Positions 16,948-26,742 of a stretch of 37,597 nucleotides of DNA are shown piece by piece. Within the stretch, counting starts at the first letter, position 1; every line of letters starts with the position of its first letter. The notes beneath the pieces are model-generated. The model saw nothing but the letters and a program-made list of their open reading frames with translations. It searched no databases and was not told the origin of the DNA. Source of the stretch: Myxococcales bacterium (GTDB lineage: Bacteria; Myxococcota_A; Polyangia; GCA-2747355); assembly GCA_020431405.1 (NCBI GenBank), contig JAGQIK010000339.1, positions 1 through 37,597 of the forward strand, written 5' to 3'. Both the position numbers and the translations under genes were made by a program.

Positions 16948-19509
16948 TCAGGGCGAGAGCACTTCCTCGCCGCGCAGCGCCGGCAGCACCAACGAGCTGA
17001 CGTAGAGATTGGTCACGTCGCTCGGCGCCAGCGGCCCGGCGAAGAGCCGCACGTCGGCGATACGGCCGAGCAGCGGCTTGGTCCACCCTCGCCCGCCACC
17101 AACATGGATCTGATCGTCGATGCTCGTGGGCGCGAAGTTGGCTTGAGCTCCCGACACCGCGTTGTGATACAGCAGCGCCCGCCCCAGCGACCAGCTGGCG
17201 ACGATGTGTTGCCACACGCCGGCGCTCGCACCGGCGAGGCTGACGCTGGGGGCCGGCGTGGGATTGCCGGCAAAGATGTCGAGCTCGACGGCACCCTTGT
17301 TGAGCCACACGTGAAAGCCAGGCTTTCCGACATCTCTGTGCCCCATCTGCAGGAAGGTTGGCGTCACGGATGTCAGGCTGTTGACGTTCGCGTCGGGGCG
17401 CCACCAAAAGCTGATCGCGCCTTGCTGGTGCGAAAGGCGCGAGCCGCCGCTGTTGTCGAAGCTCAGCATCTGCGTATTGCCTCGACCCGTCGCGCCCTTC
17501 TGAATGCTGCAGCTCGCGTTGGCGTTGCCACCATCGGACGTGGTCGGATCACAGTCGGCGTCCCAGTAGTAGGTCGCCGCTGCCAGCGAGCCGTCGATGT
17601 AGGTCGGGGATTCACCGGTGGTGACCGTCACACCGTCGACGTCCACGCGGCTGTTGGGCCCGAAGGCGACGCCGAAGAAGTCCACGGCCCCAACGACACC
17701 CGGCGACGAGGTCACGCGCCACCAGCCATCGCCGGCATACGCGAAGCTGGCGTTCAGGTCCGGCGTGCCGCGCACGATCGGCCTGACGATCGCCGACGTC
17801 AACGCCGAGCCGTCGTCGGCGCGCGCGAAGAAGGCGACGCGCGGCTCGTTGATGTTCGCGATCCCCGTCGTCAGGGCTTCGGGCAGCGCGCCCGTGGTCA
17901 CGCGTATGGCGCTGGTGCCGAACAACACGCGCGCGGCCGCGACGGTCCCTACCGGCATGACCCAGCTGTTGTTCACCGGCGCTTCGAACGACGGATCGAC
18001 GACGCGGTTGACGCGCTCGGGCAGCAACCACACCCCGCCCTTGCTGGCGAAGGGTTGCCGCTGGTCGAGACTCCAGTCGGCCTGCCTGAACGGGTGCGTC
18101 GCCGCGCGGCTCGCGACGTAGCGTGGCTCGCCGCTGAGCTTGACCGTGAGCGCGAGCTCCGACGCGTCCACCGCCGATCCGCTGCGCCGCGGATCGCCAC
18201 CGCCCTCGTCGAAATGCAGCAGCAGCGCGGTGCGCGCGTCGGGCTGCAACGCGCGCGGCTCGCTGCCGACCACGGTGCCGCGAACACCCGACGAGAGCCT
18301 GACCTCGTCGATGAAGCCGCGAAAGTAGCCCTTGCTGTTGCGGCCGATGGTCAGCACGCCTGTCGCGCCGAAGCCGCCGCCCGAGTAGGCCTTGGTCTGC
18401 CTAGCGCTGCCGTCGAGCAGCAGGGAAATCTGCACGGCGTCCCAGCGCAGCGCCACGTGGTGCCATTCGTCAGCCTTGAGCGCCAGCGCGCCGGTCTCGA
18501 GCGTCAGCGCGCTGCCGACGCGAAAACGCAGCACCTGCCCTTCGAGTGAGAGCTGCGCGTCCGAGCTGCCCGCCATACCAGCGAGCCCCATCGTCGCGCC
18601 GCCAGCGCTGAGCGCCGCGGGCAAGCGGAACCACATCTCGAAGGTCCCCGTGTCGAGCGGCGGCAACGTGCTCGCGGCGGCGGCGAGATCGACCTCGACC
18701 GCGTCGCCGACCCCGTCAAGCTCCAGCGCGTAGCCGCCGCCGTAGTGCAGGATCGTCCCGGTGCTGCTCGCCGCGCCGCCAGCGCAGCGCAGCGATCCGC
18801 GAAAGGGACAGGCCAGCGTCGCCGACGAGCCGCTCGCCGCGGCCGCGAAGGCCGCCAGCGGGCTGTCGGGGCTCGCAGTGTTGTTGCCGTAGTAGATCGC
18901 GTAGCGAAGGTCGCGCTGCGCGCTCGGGAAGTCGTCTTGCAGCTGGAAGTAGATCTCCGTCGCCTTGGACGACGAGCAGGTCTTGGTCTCCGCGAGATCG
19001 ACATGGTGCGGCACGACCACGGGCCCGCTCGCGCCGTTGAACACGACGCGCAAGCCCTCGCAGTTGGTCGCCAGCAGACCGCGCGCGACGAGGGTCTCGG
19101 TCTCGAGCACGACGGCGACGGTGGCGCCGGCGGTCGGCGCCGTGCTGGCGCGATTGAACAGCGTCAGCAGGCGCCGCGCCGTCCACTTGGTGTTCCACCA
19201 ATCGGCGACACAGCTGCCCGAGACGCAGGCGCCGCCTGGACAGTCGGCCGTCGTCTGGCAGCCGGGGTCACTATCGGGAGGTGGGTTGCCGTCGACGTCG
19301 AGCGTCGCGTCGCCGATGGAAAGGTCACCGTCGGGCGCGCCGTCGGGCACCGAGGTCTCGGTGGCGGATCCGCCGTGGTAGCTGGCGATCGCCTGACAGC
19401 CGCACGGCGCGAGCGCGACGAGCGGCAGCAGCAGCAGCAGCAGCAGCGGCAGCGTCGAGCGGCAGGGCGCGGCAGCGGCAGCGGCAGCGGCGTCGCGATG
19501 CGTGATCAC
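16948..19509 (-). CDS. Large lipoprotein with DUF2341-like and two LamG-like domains
   Basis: An 853-residue exported protein starting at GTG 19509. The signal peptide is unusual: an Ala run (coded by GGCAGC repeats at 19471-19491) and a seven-Leu run (coded by GCA/CAG repeats at 19425-19447), ending at Cys36 or Cys38. An Asp/Gly/Pro-rich linker and a small Cys-containing segment (CQTTADCPGGACVSGSC, residues about 84-100) follow. Next is a DUF2341-like region (WWNTKWTARRLLTLFN to LRYAIYYGNNTA). The first LamG/concanavalin-like domain spans about 255-440 (WHHVALRWD, FRGFIDEVRLSSG) and the second about 680-840 (GAISFWWRPD, WQHIVASWSLGRALLYHN, LLGRIADVRLFAG). This architecture suits extracellular glycan or matrix binding. 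It has its own promoter or follows the gene at 19548-20390, 38 bases away on the same strand. Confidence 0.82.
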   Translation of the reverse strand: MITHRDAAAAAAAAPCRSTLPLLLLLLLPLVALAPCGCQAIASYHGGSATETSVPDGAPDGDLSIGDATLDVDGNPPPDSDPGCQTTADCPGGACVSGSCVADWWNTKWTARRLLTLFNRASTAPTAGATVAVVLETETLVARGLLATNCEGLRVVFNGASGPVVVPHHVDLAETKTCSSSKATEIYFQLQDDFPSAQRDLRYAIYYGNNTASPDSPLAAFAAAASGSSATLACPFRGSLRCAGGAASSTGTILHYGGGYALELDGVGDAVEVDLAAAASTLPPLDTGTFEMWFRLPAALSAGGATMGLAGMAGSSDAQLSLEGQVLRFRVGSALTLETGALALKADEWHHVALRWDAVQISLLLDGSARQTKAYSGGGFGATGVLTIGRNSKGYFRGFIDEVRLSSGVRGTVVGSEPRALQPDARTALLLHFDEGGGDPRRSGSAVDASELALTVKLSGEPRYVASRAATHPFRQADWSLDQRQPFASKGGVWLLPERVNRVVDPSFEAPVNNSWVMPVGTVAAARVLFGTSAIRVTTGALPEALTTGIANINEPRVAFFARADDGSALTSAIVRPIVRGTPDLNASFAYAGDGWWRVTSSPGVVGAVDFFGVAFGPNSRVDVDGVTVTTGESPTYIDGSLAAATYYWDADCDPTTSDGGNANASCSIQKGATGRGNTQMLSFDNSGGSRLSHQQGAISFWWRPDANVNSLTSVTPTFLQMGHRDVGKPGFHVWLNKGAVELDIFAGNPTPAPSVSLAGASAGVWQHIVASWSLGRALLYHNAVSGAQANFAPTSIDDQIHVGGGRGWTKPLLGRIADVRLFAGPLAPSDVTNLYVSSLVLPALRGEEVLSP

Positions 19510-19547
19510 TCACCGATCATAACATCGCGACCTCGTCGGCCTCGCGG

Positions 19548-20390
19548 CTAGCGGCGCGCGGCGCGCAGCGGACGCGGGCGCGTCAGGCGCTGCAGGCGGC
19601 GGATCTTCTGCATGTTGGTGCCGCGGCTGCTGAGCACCTTGGCCACCGGCTGCGTGGTCTTGGCGACCTCGGGATACCACTCGCCGTAGGCGATGAAGCT
19701 CTTGAGCAGCTTCTGATCGTGGCGGCTCGCCGAAGACGGCGTCTGGCGCGAGCTCTGATAGAGCAGCTTCGAGGTGGCGCTCAGCAGCAGCTGGCTCGAG
19801 CGCGCGAGCTGCTTGTTGGCCGCCGCTTGATCGCGCGTCTGCTCGGCGTGGTGATAGGCGATGTCATTGCTCAGCGCGGCGACCACCAGCTCGAGCGCCG
19901 GCGCCTTGACGACCTTCTGCAGGCGGCGCAGCTGGCGCCACGCGCTCGAGCGCTCGATATTGCCGACGTCTTGGTTGAGACGCATGCGCTTGTAGACGCC
20001 GTGCACCGAGAGGGCGAGCTGGCTGTTGACGCCGTCGCCGCCCTTGGCGAGCGCGCGCAGGCCCTTTTCGAACTGCCGATAGACGGCGCTCTCGTCGCGG
20101 GGATTGGTCATGTTGAAGGCCACCGAGTCCGCTACCTGCACGGTGGCGTAGACCTCGGCGAGCGTGGTGCTCTTGTTGCCGATGTGTGCGAGCGCCTTCT
20201 TGACGAAGGCCTTCGCCTGCTCGGGGCTCATGCCCTCGCCACGGTAGGCGCGGTAGGTCTTGCCGCCGATGCGCACCTCGGACAGACCGACGGAGGTCGG
20301 CCACGAGTCGGCGTGGGCGTCGCGGGTGTTGACGGTGGCGGCGGCGAGGATAAAAGCGGCGACGCCGAAGAGGCGTACGAGGCGTGACAT
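19548..20390 (-). CDS. Exported protein of unknown function
   Basis: A 280-residue protein starting at ATG 20390 with GGGAGA upstream. The signal peptide covers about residues 1-28 (MSRLVRLFGVAAFILAAAT to AHA). The mature protein is alpha-helical, basic and without obvious motifs. It contains RIGGKTYRAYRGEGMSPEQAKAFVKKALAHIGNKSTTLAEV near its start and ends in an Arg-rich tail. I do not recognise a family. It lies between the LamG lipoprotein gene and the Sel1 lipoprotein gene on the same strand. The intrinsic terminator about 80 bases upstream separates it from the Sel1 gene, so it needs its own promoter within 20391-20468. Confidence 0.72.
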   Translation of the reverse strand: MSRLVRLFGVAAFILAAATVNTRDAHADSWPTSVGLSEVRIGGKTYRAYRGEGMSPEQAKAFVKKALAHIGNKSTTLAEVYATVQVADSVAFNMTNPRDESAVYRQFEKGLRALAKGGDGVNSQLALSVHGVYKRMRLNQDVGNIERSSAWRQLRRLQKVVKAPALELVVAALSNDIAYHHAEQTRDQAAANKQLARSSQLLLSATSKLLYQSSRQTPSSASRHDQKLLKSFIAYGEWYPEVAKTTQPVAKVLSSRGTNMQKIRRLQRLTRPRPLRAARR

Positions 20391-20468
20391 GGCGGATCTC
20401 CCGGTGGCTGTGCTGCCGCCCCGTAGAGCAGCGTGCGTGCCAGCCGCGCCGCGCGCCGCCGCGTCCTC

Positions 20469-20490
20469 AAAAAGCACGGCCATGCCGTGC
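20469..20490 (-). terminator. Intrinsic terminator behind the Sel1 lipoprotein gene
   Basis: Read leftwards, GCACGGC-ATG-GCCGTGC forms a perfect 7-bp stem with a three-base loop and is followed directly by TTTTT. It lies about 105 bases past the stop at 20595, in the 204-base gap 20391-20594. It is the clearest Rho-independent terminator in the window. Confidence 0.8.
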
Positions 20491-20594
20491 GCTTGCGCGA
20501 CAACCGAGCTGGCGGGCGGATGGCGCACGGCTCGACGATTGTCGAACACACGCGCAAGCGCACGCGCCGGTCGCGCGGCCGACGCGCTCGCCGA

Positions 20595-21332
20595 TTACGG
20601 TTTGAGCTGGCCGGTAGGGCAGCTTCCTCGGTCGCCGAGCTTGCAGGCTCGCTCGCGCAGCGATCGCGCGCGCCGCTTGTCGGCGTCGACGCCACGGCCC
20701 GTGCGATAGGCCTCGGCGAGCTTGGCGCAGCCGCGACCGTAGCCGAGCAAGCACGCGCGCCGGAAGTATACGGTGGCCGCCGACAGATCGCCGACGCGCC
20801 CGCGCCCCTGGTAGAGCTCGCCGAGCGCTACGCAGCCGCCGACGTGGCGCGAGGTGCAGGCCTTGGTGAGCAGCCGCTGCGCCGCCTCGGGCTTGGGCAG
20901 CACCACGTCGCCGTCGCGATAGGCCATGCCGAGCAGCACGCACGCGGGAAGCGAGCCGCCATCGCAGCCGCGCTCGAAGAGCCCGAGGGCGACCTCGATC
21001 TTCGCGTGCTGCTTTTTGAGCATGCGGTGGTTCTGACAGAGCGATGCGTCGGGGCGCGCGCCGCAGGTGCTGACCAACACCGCGGCGAGGCGGTAGAGCT
21101 TCTTGCCGGCCTCGTAGCAGGCGTCGCCGTTGCCTTCGCGGCAAGCGGCGATGGTCGACGGCGGCGTCATCGCAGCGCGCGCGGCCGCCAGCGATCCGGG
21201 CGGCGGGGGTGGCAGCTGCGCGCGCGCCACACGCTGAGCGTGTACGTTGGCGTGGCGGGGAGGCGGGTCCTTGCAGCCGCCGAGAGCAGCGGTGGCGGCG
21301 ATTGCACAGCCTATGACCAACGCGAAGCGCAC
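20595..21332 (-). CDS. Cys-rich Sel1-repeat lipoprotein
   Basis: A 245-residue lipoprotein starting at GTG 21332. The lipobox is LGGC with Cys20. A Pro-rich linker (PPPPPG near 42) precedes Sel1-like repeats of about 36 residues: ACREGNGDACYEAGKKLY, FERGCDGGSLPACVLLGMAYRDG, LTKACTSRHVGGCVALGELYQGRG, FRRACLLGYGRGCAKLAEAYRTGRG and a final RERACKLGDRGSC. Each repeat carries a pair of cysteines spaced 7-8 residues apart, likely forming disulfides as in the Helicobacter Cys-rich (Hcp) proteins. Such proteins usually mediate protein-protein contacts in the periplasm. No partner is evident. An intrinsic terminator follows the gene. Confidence 0.88.
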   Translation of the reverse strand: MRFALVIGCAIAATAALGGCKDPPPRHANVHAQRVARAQLPPPPPGSLAAARAAMTPPSTIAACREGNGDACYEAGKKLYRLAAVLVSTCGARPDASLCQNHRMLKKQHAKIEVALGLFERGCDGGSLPACVLLGMAYRDGDVVLPKPEAAQRLLTKACTSRHVGGCVALGELYQGRGRVGDLSAATVYFRRACLLGYGRGCAKLAEAYRTGRGVDADKRRARSLRERACKLGDRGSCPTGQLKP

Positions 21333-21372
21333 CTGCGCACTAGCATAACAGGCGCTCGCGACGAAAAACGGC

Positions 21373-22029
21373 CTATCGGGCGTCGGGCTTCTCGGCGGCG
21401 AGCGCGGCGAGCAGCGTGTCGACCAGCCAGTGCACGTGCGCGCGCCGCTCGGCGAGCGCCGCGGCCGACAGCGCGTCGCCCTCCCACACGTCGTCGCCGA
21501 GCAGCGGCGCGTAGGTGAAGTAGTTGATCACCGCGGCCGAGAACGTCAGGTACAGCTGCCGCGCCGAGGCGCGCCCCGTCGCCGGCGCCATCTCCGCGAG
21601 CAACGACGAGGTCCAGTCGTAGAAGGCGCGCAAGTGCCGCTCGACGAGGTGAAGGTGCATGCCGCCGCCCGACACTTGCTGCTGCACGAGCCGCGCGTAA
21701 AGACGGTTGTGCTCGATGAAGTCGAGGTAGACGTCGATCAACCCGTGCAGCCGCTCGGCGAGCGGCACGTCATCGGGCGCGCGGCGAAAGCCCTCCAGCG
21801 CGCGCGCCAGCAGCTCGCCGTGCGCCGTGTAGTAGCGTTCGAGCACGCGCTCGAAGAGGTTCTCGACGCTGCCGTAATAGTAGAAGACCAGCGCCTTGTT
21901 GACGCCAGCACGCTCGGCGACGGCCCGCGCGCTGATGCCCTCGTAGCCAACCTCCGCCAGCAGGGCGTCAGCTGCGTCGAGGATCGCCGCGGCGCGCTCG
22001 CCTTCGACCTTCTTCTTGGGTCTTGCCAT
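21373..22029 (-). CDS. TetR-family transcriptional repressor
   Basis: A 218-residue regulator. The N-terminal helix-turn-helix is typical (ILDAADALLAEVGYEGISARAVAERAGVNKALVFYYYGSVENLF, residues about 16-59). The remaining helices form a ligand-binding domain with no recognisable specificity. It is divergent from the hydrolase-dehydrogenase-amidohydrolase operon. A perfect inverted repeat lies four bases upstream of its ATG, overlapping where its own ribosome site would be. No strong ribosome site is visible (only AAAGAAA). Repression of both itself and the operon, relieved by a pathway metabolite, is the natural reading. Confidence 0.93.
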   Translation of the reverse strand: MARPKKKVEGERAAAILDAADALLAEVGYEGISARAVAERAGVNKALVFYYYGSVENLFERVLERYYTAHGELLARALEGFRRAPDDVPLAERLHGLIDVYLDFIEHNRLYARLVQQQVSGGGMHLHLVERHLRAFYDWTSSLLAEMAPATGRASARQLYLTFSAAVINYFTYAPLLGDDVWEGDALSAAALAERRAHVHWLVDTLLAALAAEKPDAR

Positions 22030-22033
22030 TTTT

Positions 22034-22066
22034 CTTTAACCGATCGGTTTGACCACTCGGTTAAAG
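22034..22066. promoter_or_regulatory. TetR-type operator between regulator and catabolic operon
   Basis: CTTTAACCGA at 22034-22043 and TCGGTTAAAG at 22057-22066 are a perfect 10-base inverted repeat with a 13-base spacer. Nested in the left arm is a second perfect palindrome, AACCGATCGGTT at 22038-22049. A related but less perfect copy, GACCACTCGGTT, occupies 22051-22062. Overlapping palindromes of this kind are typical of TetR-family operators that bind two dimers. Confidence 0.8.
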
Positions 22067-22087
22067 CCTGCTACATCCTCGGGGGAG

Positions 22088-22987
22088 ATGCAAGTCGTAG
22101 CGCAAAATCCCGCCATGCTTACAGCCCCGTTTATCGACCCGCGCGCCGACGCGATCGTCACCAACGAGCGCCTCGCGCTCGAGGGCGGCGCGGTACAGCT
22201 GGCCTACGGCACCCACGGCGAGCGCGGCACGCCGGTGCTGTTTCTGATGGGCCTCGGCGTGGCCGGCCACGCCTGGCGCAACTTCATCGTCGGGCTCGGC
22301 GAGCGGCATCGCTGCGTGTGGCTCGACAACCGTGGCGCCGGCGCCACGCGCGCGCGCCCCGGCCTTTACACCATGGGCCTGCTCGCGCGCGACGCGCAGT
22401 CGCTGCTCGATCACCTCGGCATCGCCTCGGCGCACGTCATCGGCGTGTCCATGGGCGGCATGATCGCCCAGCGCTTCGCCCTCGACGCGCGCGCGCGCGT
22501 GCGCAGCCTGAGCCTGATCGTCACCACGCCGGGCGGCGTGCGCGGGCGGCTGCCGCAGCTTCGCGGCCTGTCGGCGCTGCTGCGGCGCCAGCGCGACGTC
22601 CCCGAGGCCAAGGCGCTGCACCGGCTGCTCTTTCCGCGCGACTATCTCGCCGAGGTCGACCTCGACGCGCTCGACGAGCTGATGCGGCGCGACTTCGTGC
22701 CGGCGCCGCTGAAATCGCGGCTCTCGCAGGCGGCCGCCGTGATGCGGCACAACACGCGCGCGCGCCTCGCCGAGCTCGGCGACGTGCCGACGCTGGTGGT
22801 CAAGGCGCCGCACGACGTGCTCGTCGACCCCGACCAGAGCGACGTGCTGGCGCGCGGCATTCCGGGCGCACGCCTGGTCGAGATGCCCGACGTTGGCCAT
22901 GGCCTGCTGCGCCAGCAGCCGCGCGAGCTGCTCGCTGTGCTGAGCGAGCACATCCTTCGTGTCGATCAAGGAGCACTCCGTGGATAG
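22088..22987 (+). CDS. Alpha/beta-fold hydrolase
   Basis: A 299-residue cytoplasmic hydrolase with a complete catalytic triad: nucleophile Ser121 in GVSMGG, Asp243 in APHDVLVDP and His271 in DVGHGLL. The oxyanion segment LFLMGLGVAGHAW precedes it. It belongs to the large epoxide-hydrolase/lactonase/esterase group; the substrate is unknown. The start is uncertain: ATG 22088 directly follows GGGGGAG, an unusually close ribosome site, and ATG 22115 is an alternative. Its last eight bases overlap the start of the dehydrogenase gene, so the two are translationally coupled. It is the first gene of the putative TetR-controlled operon. Confidence 0.88.
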   Translation: MQVVAQNPAMLTAPFIDPRADAIVTNERLALEGGAVQLAYGTHGERGTPVLFLMGLGVAGHAWRNFIVGLGERHRCVWLDNRGAGATRARPGLYTMGLLARDAQSLLDHLGIASAHVIGVSMGGMIAQRFALDARARVRSLSLIVTTPGGVRGRLPQLRGLSALLRRQRDVPEAKALHRLLFPRDYLAEVDLDALDELMRRDFVPAPLKSRLSQAAAVMRHNTRARLAELGDVPTLVVKAPHDVLVDPDQSDVLARGIPGARLVEMPDVGHGLLRQQPRELLAVLSEHILRVDQGALRG

Positions 22988-23822
22988 AGCCTTCATCGGA
23001 ACCGGCCTCATCGGCGGCGGCCTCGCCGAAGCCGCCCTCGCGCGCGGCGAGTCTGTCGCCGTCTATAACCGCACGCGCGAAAAGGCCGCGGCGTTGGCCG
23101 AGCGCGGCGCGACGCTGTGCGACTCGGCGGCCGACGCGGCGCGCGGCTCGAAGCGCATTCACCTCGCGCTGACCTCGGACGCGGCGGTCGACGCCGTGCT
23201 GCCCGACCTCGAGCGCGGGCTCGAGCCAGGCGCGATCATCATCGATCACAGCACCTGCCTGCCGCGCCAGACGCGCGCGCGCGCCGAAGCGCTCGCCGCG
23301 CGCGGCGTGAAGTACCTGCATACGCCGGTGTTCATGTCGCCCGACGCCTGCCGCAACGCGCAAGGCATCATGCTCTGCTGCGGCCCCGAGGCGCTCTTCG
23401 CGCAGATCGAGCCCGAGATCGCGCGCATGACCGGGCGCGTGATCTATCTCGGCAGCGCGCCCGATCTCGCGGCGACGATGAAGCTCGTCGGCAACGGCAT
23501 GCTCGTCGCCATGCTCGGCGGCCTCGCCGACGTGTTCGCGCTGGCCAAGCAAGCCGGCGTCGACGCGGCGCAAGTGATGCAGCTGCTCGATGGCTACGAC
23601 CTGATGATCCCCGTGCGCTGGCGCGGCGGTCTGATGGCGCGCAAAGACTTCGACACCCACTGGACGCTCGAGATGGCGCGCAAGGACGTGCGCCTGATGC
23701 TCGAGACGGCGGGTGACTCGCCGCTCGCCGTGCTGCCTGGCCTCGCCGCGCGCATGGACGCGCTGATCGAAGACGGCGAAGGTCAGAAGGACGTCGCGGT
23801 GCTCGGCCGCGACTCGGTCTAG
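22980..23822 (+). CDS. NAD(P)-dependent beta-hydroxyacid dehydrogenase (3-hydroxyisobutyrate dehydrogenase family)
   Basis: A 280-residue enzyme starting at GTG 22980, six bases after AAGGAG and overlapping the hydrolase stop. The Rossmann loop GTGLIGGG is at residues 7-14, the substrate-binding strand [10 protein letters not shown] at about 89-98, and the catalytic Lys168 with Asn172 lies in MKLVGNGM. This is the pattern of 3-hydroxyisobutyrate, tartronate semialdehyde and related imine reductases. The second-domain sequence does not tell me which beta-hydroxyacid is used. In the family the usual DGPVSGG-type signature near residue 115 is present; here it reads [16 protein letters not shown], so the substrate is probably not a standard one. 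Co-occurrence with a hydrolase and an N-acyl-amino-acid deacylase suggests a degradative pathway. Confidence 0.88.
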   Translation: MDRAFIGTGLIGGGLAEAALARGESVAVYNRTREKAAALAERGATLCDSAADAARGSKRIHLALTSDAAVDAVLPDLERGLEPGAIIIDHSTCLPRQTRARAEALAARGVKYLHTPVFMSPDACRNAQGIMLCCGPEALFAQIEPEIARMTGRVIYLGSAPDLAATMKLVGNGMLVAMLGGLADVFALAKQAGVDAAQVMQLLDGYDLMIPVRWRGGLMARKDFDTHWTLEMARKDVRLMLETAGDSPLAVLPGLAARMDALIEDGEGQKDVAVLGRDSV

Positions 23823-23873
23823 ACGATCACGACGATCACGACGTTCACGACAACCACCACGACAACCACACGC
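23823..23873 (+). repeat. Short imperfect tandem repeats in the 71-base intergenic gap
   Basis: Three 9-base units (ACGATCACG twice, then ACGTTCACG) are followed by two 12-base units beginning ACAACCAC. They begin right after the dehydrogenase stop and precede the amidohydrolase start. They may only be slippage products; no hairpin is obvious. Confidence 0.7.
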
Positions 23874-23893
23874 GCGAGCGGGGATCACTCGAG

Positions 23894-25651
<1,758 letters not shown>

Positions 25652-25663
25652 CGCTCAGCACGC

Positions 25664-26668
25664 TCAGCGCGCGAGCAGCTTCTCGAACAGCGGGAACGCG
25701 GCGGGCACGCTGACCAGCGCGCCGAGCGTGCTGTAGAACACCGCGCGCGCCGCCAGCGGCACGTCTCCGTCGAAGCGCTCGGCGAAGAGGCCGCCGCTTA
25801 TCGCCACCGGCATCGCCGAGATCAGCAGCCCGACGAGCGCCGCCGACGGCGAGAGCGCGAGGCCCGCGCGCAGCAGCAGCCACAGCACGAGCGCCGTCAT
25901 CGCCGGCGCGAGCAGAAGGCGCGTCAGCAGCACGCCGACCAGCGGGCGGTCGGGGCGCAGCACGCGCAGCTCGAGCGCGCCGAGCAGCGCGCCGGTGACG
26001 AAGATCGACAGCGGCACGGTCACGCCGCCGAACAGCGCCAGAGCCGATAGCGCCGTCGCCGCGACGAGCTGCAACCCACCGAGCTCACCCAGCGGCGCGA
26101 CCATCAAGGCGCGCACCGCCGGCGCGAAGGCCGCGACGGCGACGCCGAGCAGCGAAGCGAGCAGCCCCGGGTTGAGCGCCAGCTCGCGCAGCAGCGCGAG
26201 GTCGGGGCGTCGAGCGCGCAGCGTGCCGACGCCGAGCGTGAACAGCGCCAGCAAGGCGCCGGCGTTGTAGAGAAACACGGTACGCGTGCCCGCCGCGCCG
26301 TAGAGCGCCTCGGCGATCAGCAGCGGCAGGAAAACCCAGTTGGGCGTGGCGGCGAGAAAGACGTAGCTTCGCCGCCCGCCGGGCGCCGAGAACACGCGCA
26401 TAGTCAGCAGACCGCAAATCTGGGCGACGACGAAGATCAGCAGCGCGAGCAGCGGCAGCAGCCAACCCTCGCGCAGCGCCGGACCATCGATGGTGCGCAC
26501 CAGCTGGGCAAACGCCAGCGCCGGCAGCGCCATGTCGACCACCAGCCGGCTGAGCTGTCGCGCCGTCTCGTCGGTGAGCACGCCGCGGCGGCGCACCACG
26601 AAGCCACCGATGAGCAGCGCGAAGAGCACGCCGATCTTGCTGAGCACGATGCGATGGGCAGCGGTCAT
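25664..26668 (-). CDS. AEC-family membrane transporter (auxin efflux carrier-like)
   Basis: A 334-residue inner-membrane protein with about ten spans in two five-helix bundles. It opens with SKIGVLFALLIGGFVVRRRGVLTDETARQLSRLVVDMALPALAFAQL, a classic start for PF03547-type carriers. The second bundle closes with AISGGLFAERFDGDVPLAARAVFYSTLGALVSVPAAFPLFEKLL, also characteristic. Substrates in this family range from malate to amino acids, so none is assigned. ATG 26668 gives a canonical N-terminus; the in-frame upstream region belongs to the neighbouring gene. It converges on the amidohydrolase gene (12 bases apart) and could export or import metabolites of that pathway, though it is on the opposite strand. 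Confidence 0.9.
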   Translation of the reverse strand: MTAAHRIVLSKIGVLFALLIGGFVVRRRGVLTDETARQLSRLVVDMALPALAFAQLVRTIDGPALREGWLLPLLALLIFVVAQICGLLTMRVFSAPGGRRSYVFLAATPNWVFLPLLIAEALYGAAGTRTVFLYNAGALLALFTLGVGTLRARRPDLALLRELALNPGLLASLLGVAVAAFAPAVRALMVAPLGELGGLQLVAATALSALALFGGVTVPLSIFVTGALLGALELRVLRPDRPLVGVLLTRLLLAPAMTALVLWLLLRAGLALSPSAALVGLLISAMPVAISGGLFAERFDGDVPLAARAVFYSTLGALVSVPAAFPLFEKLLAR

Positions 26669-26703
26669 CGCGAGCAATCTACACGTCCGAGCGCTAGCAG
26701 CCT

Positions 26704-26733
26704 GTTGATAAAGTCGCTTCGCGACTTTCCAAC
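26704..26733. repeat. Hairpin/inverted repeat GTTGATAAAGTCGC...GCGACTTTCCAAC
   Basis: AAAGTCGC and GCGACTTT form a perfect 8-bp stem with loop TTC at 26710-26728. The stem extends through GTTG/CAAC with a small mismatch. It lies between the LRR-gene stop and the AEC-gene start on the leftward strand. It could end LRR transcription, although it lacks a T-run. It also resembles ends of small mobile repeats (GTTGATAAAGTC type). Confidence 0.6.
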
Positions 26734-26742
26734 GTCTGCTGA

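Noticed and set aside
25652-25677. GCGCT/AGCGC short repeats between the amidohydrolase and AEC stops as a terminator
   Set aside because: The stem is only five bases with a long loop and no T-run, so support is too weak.
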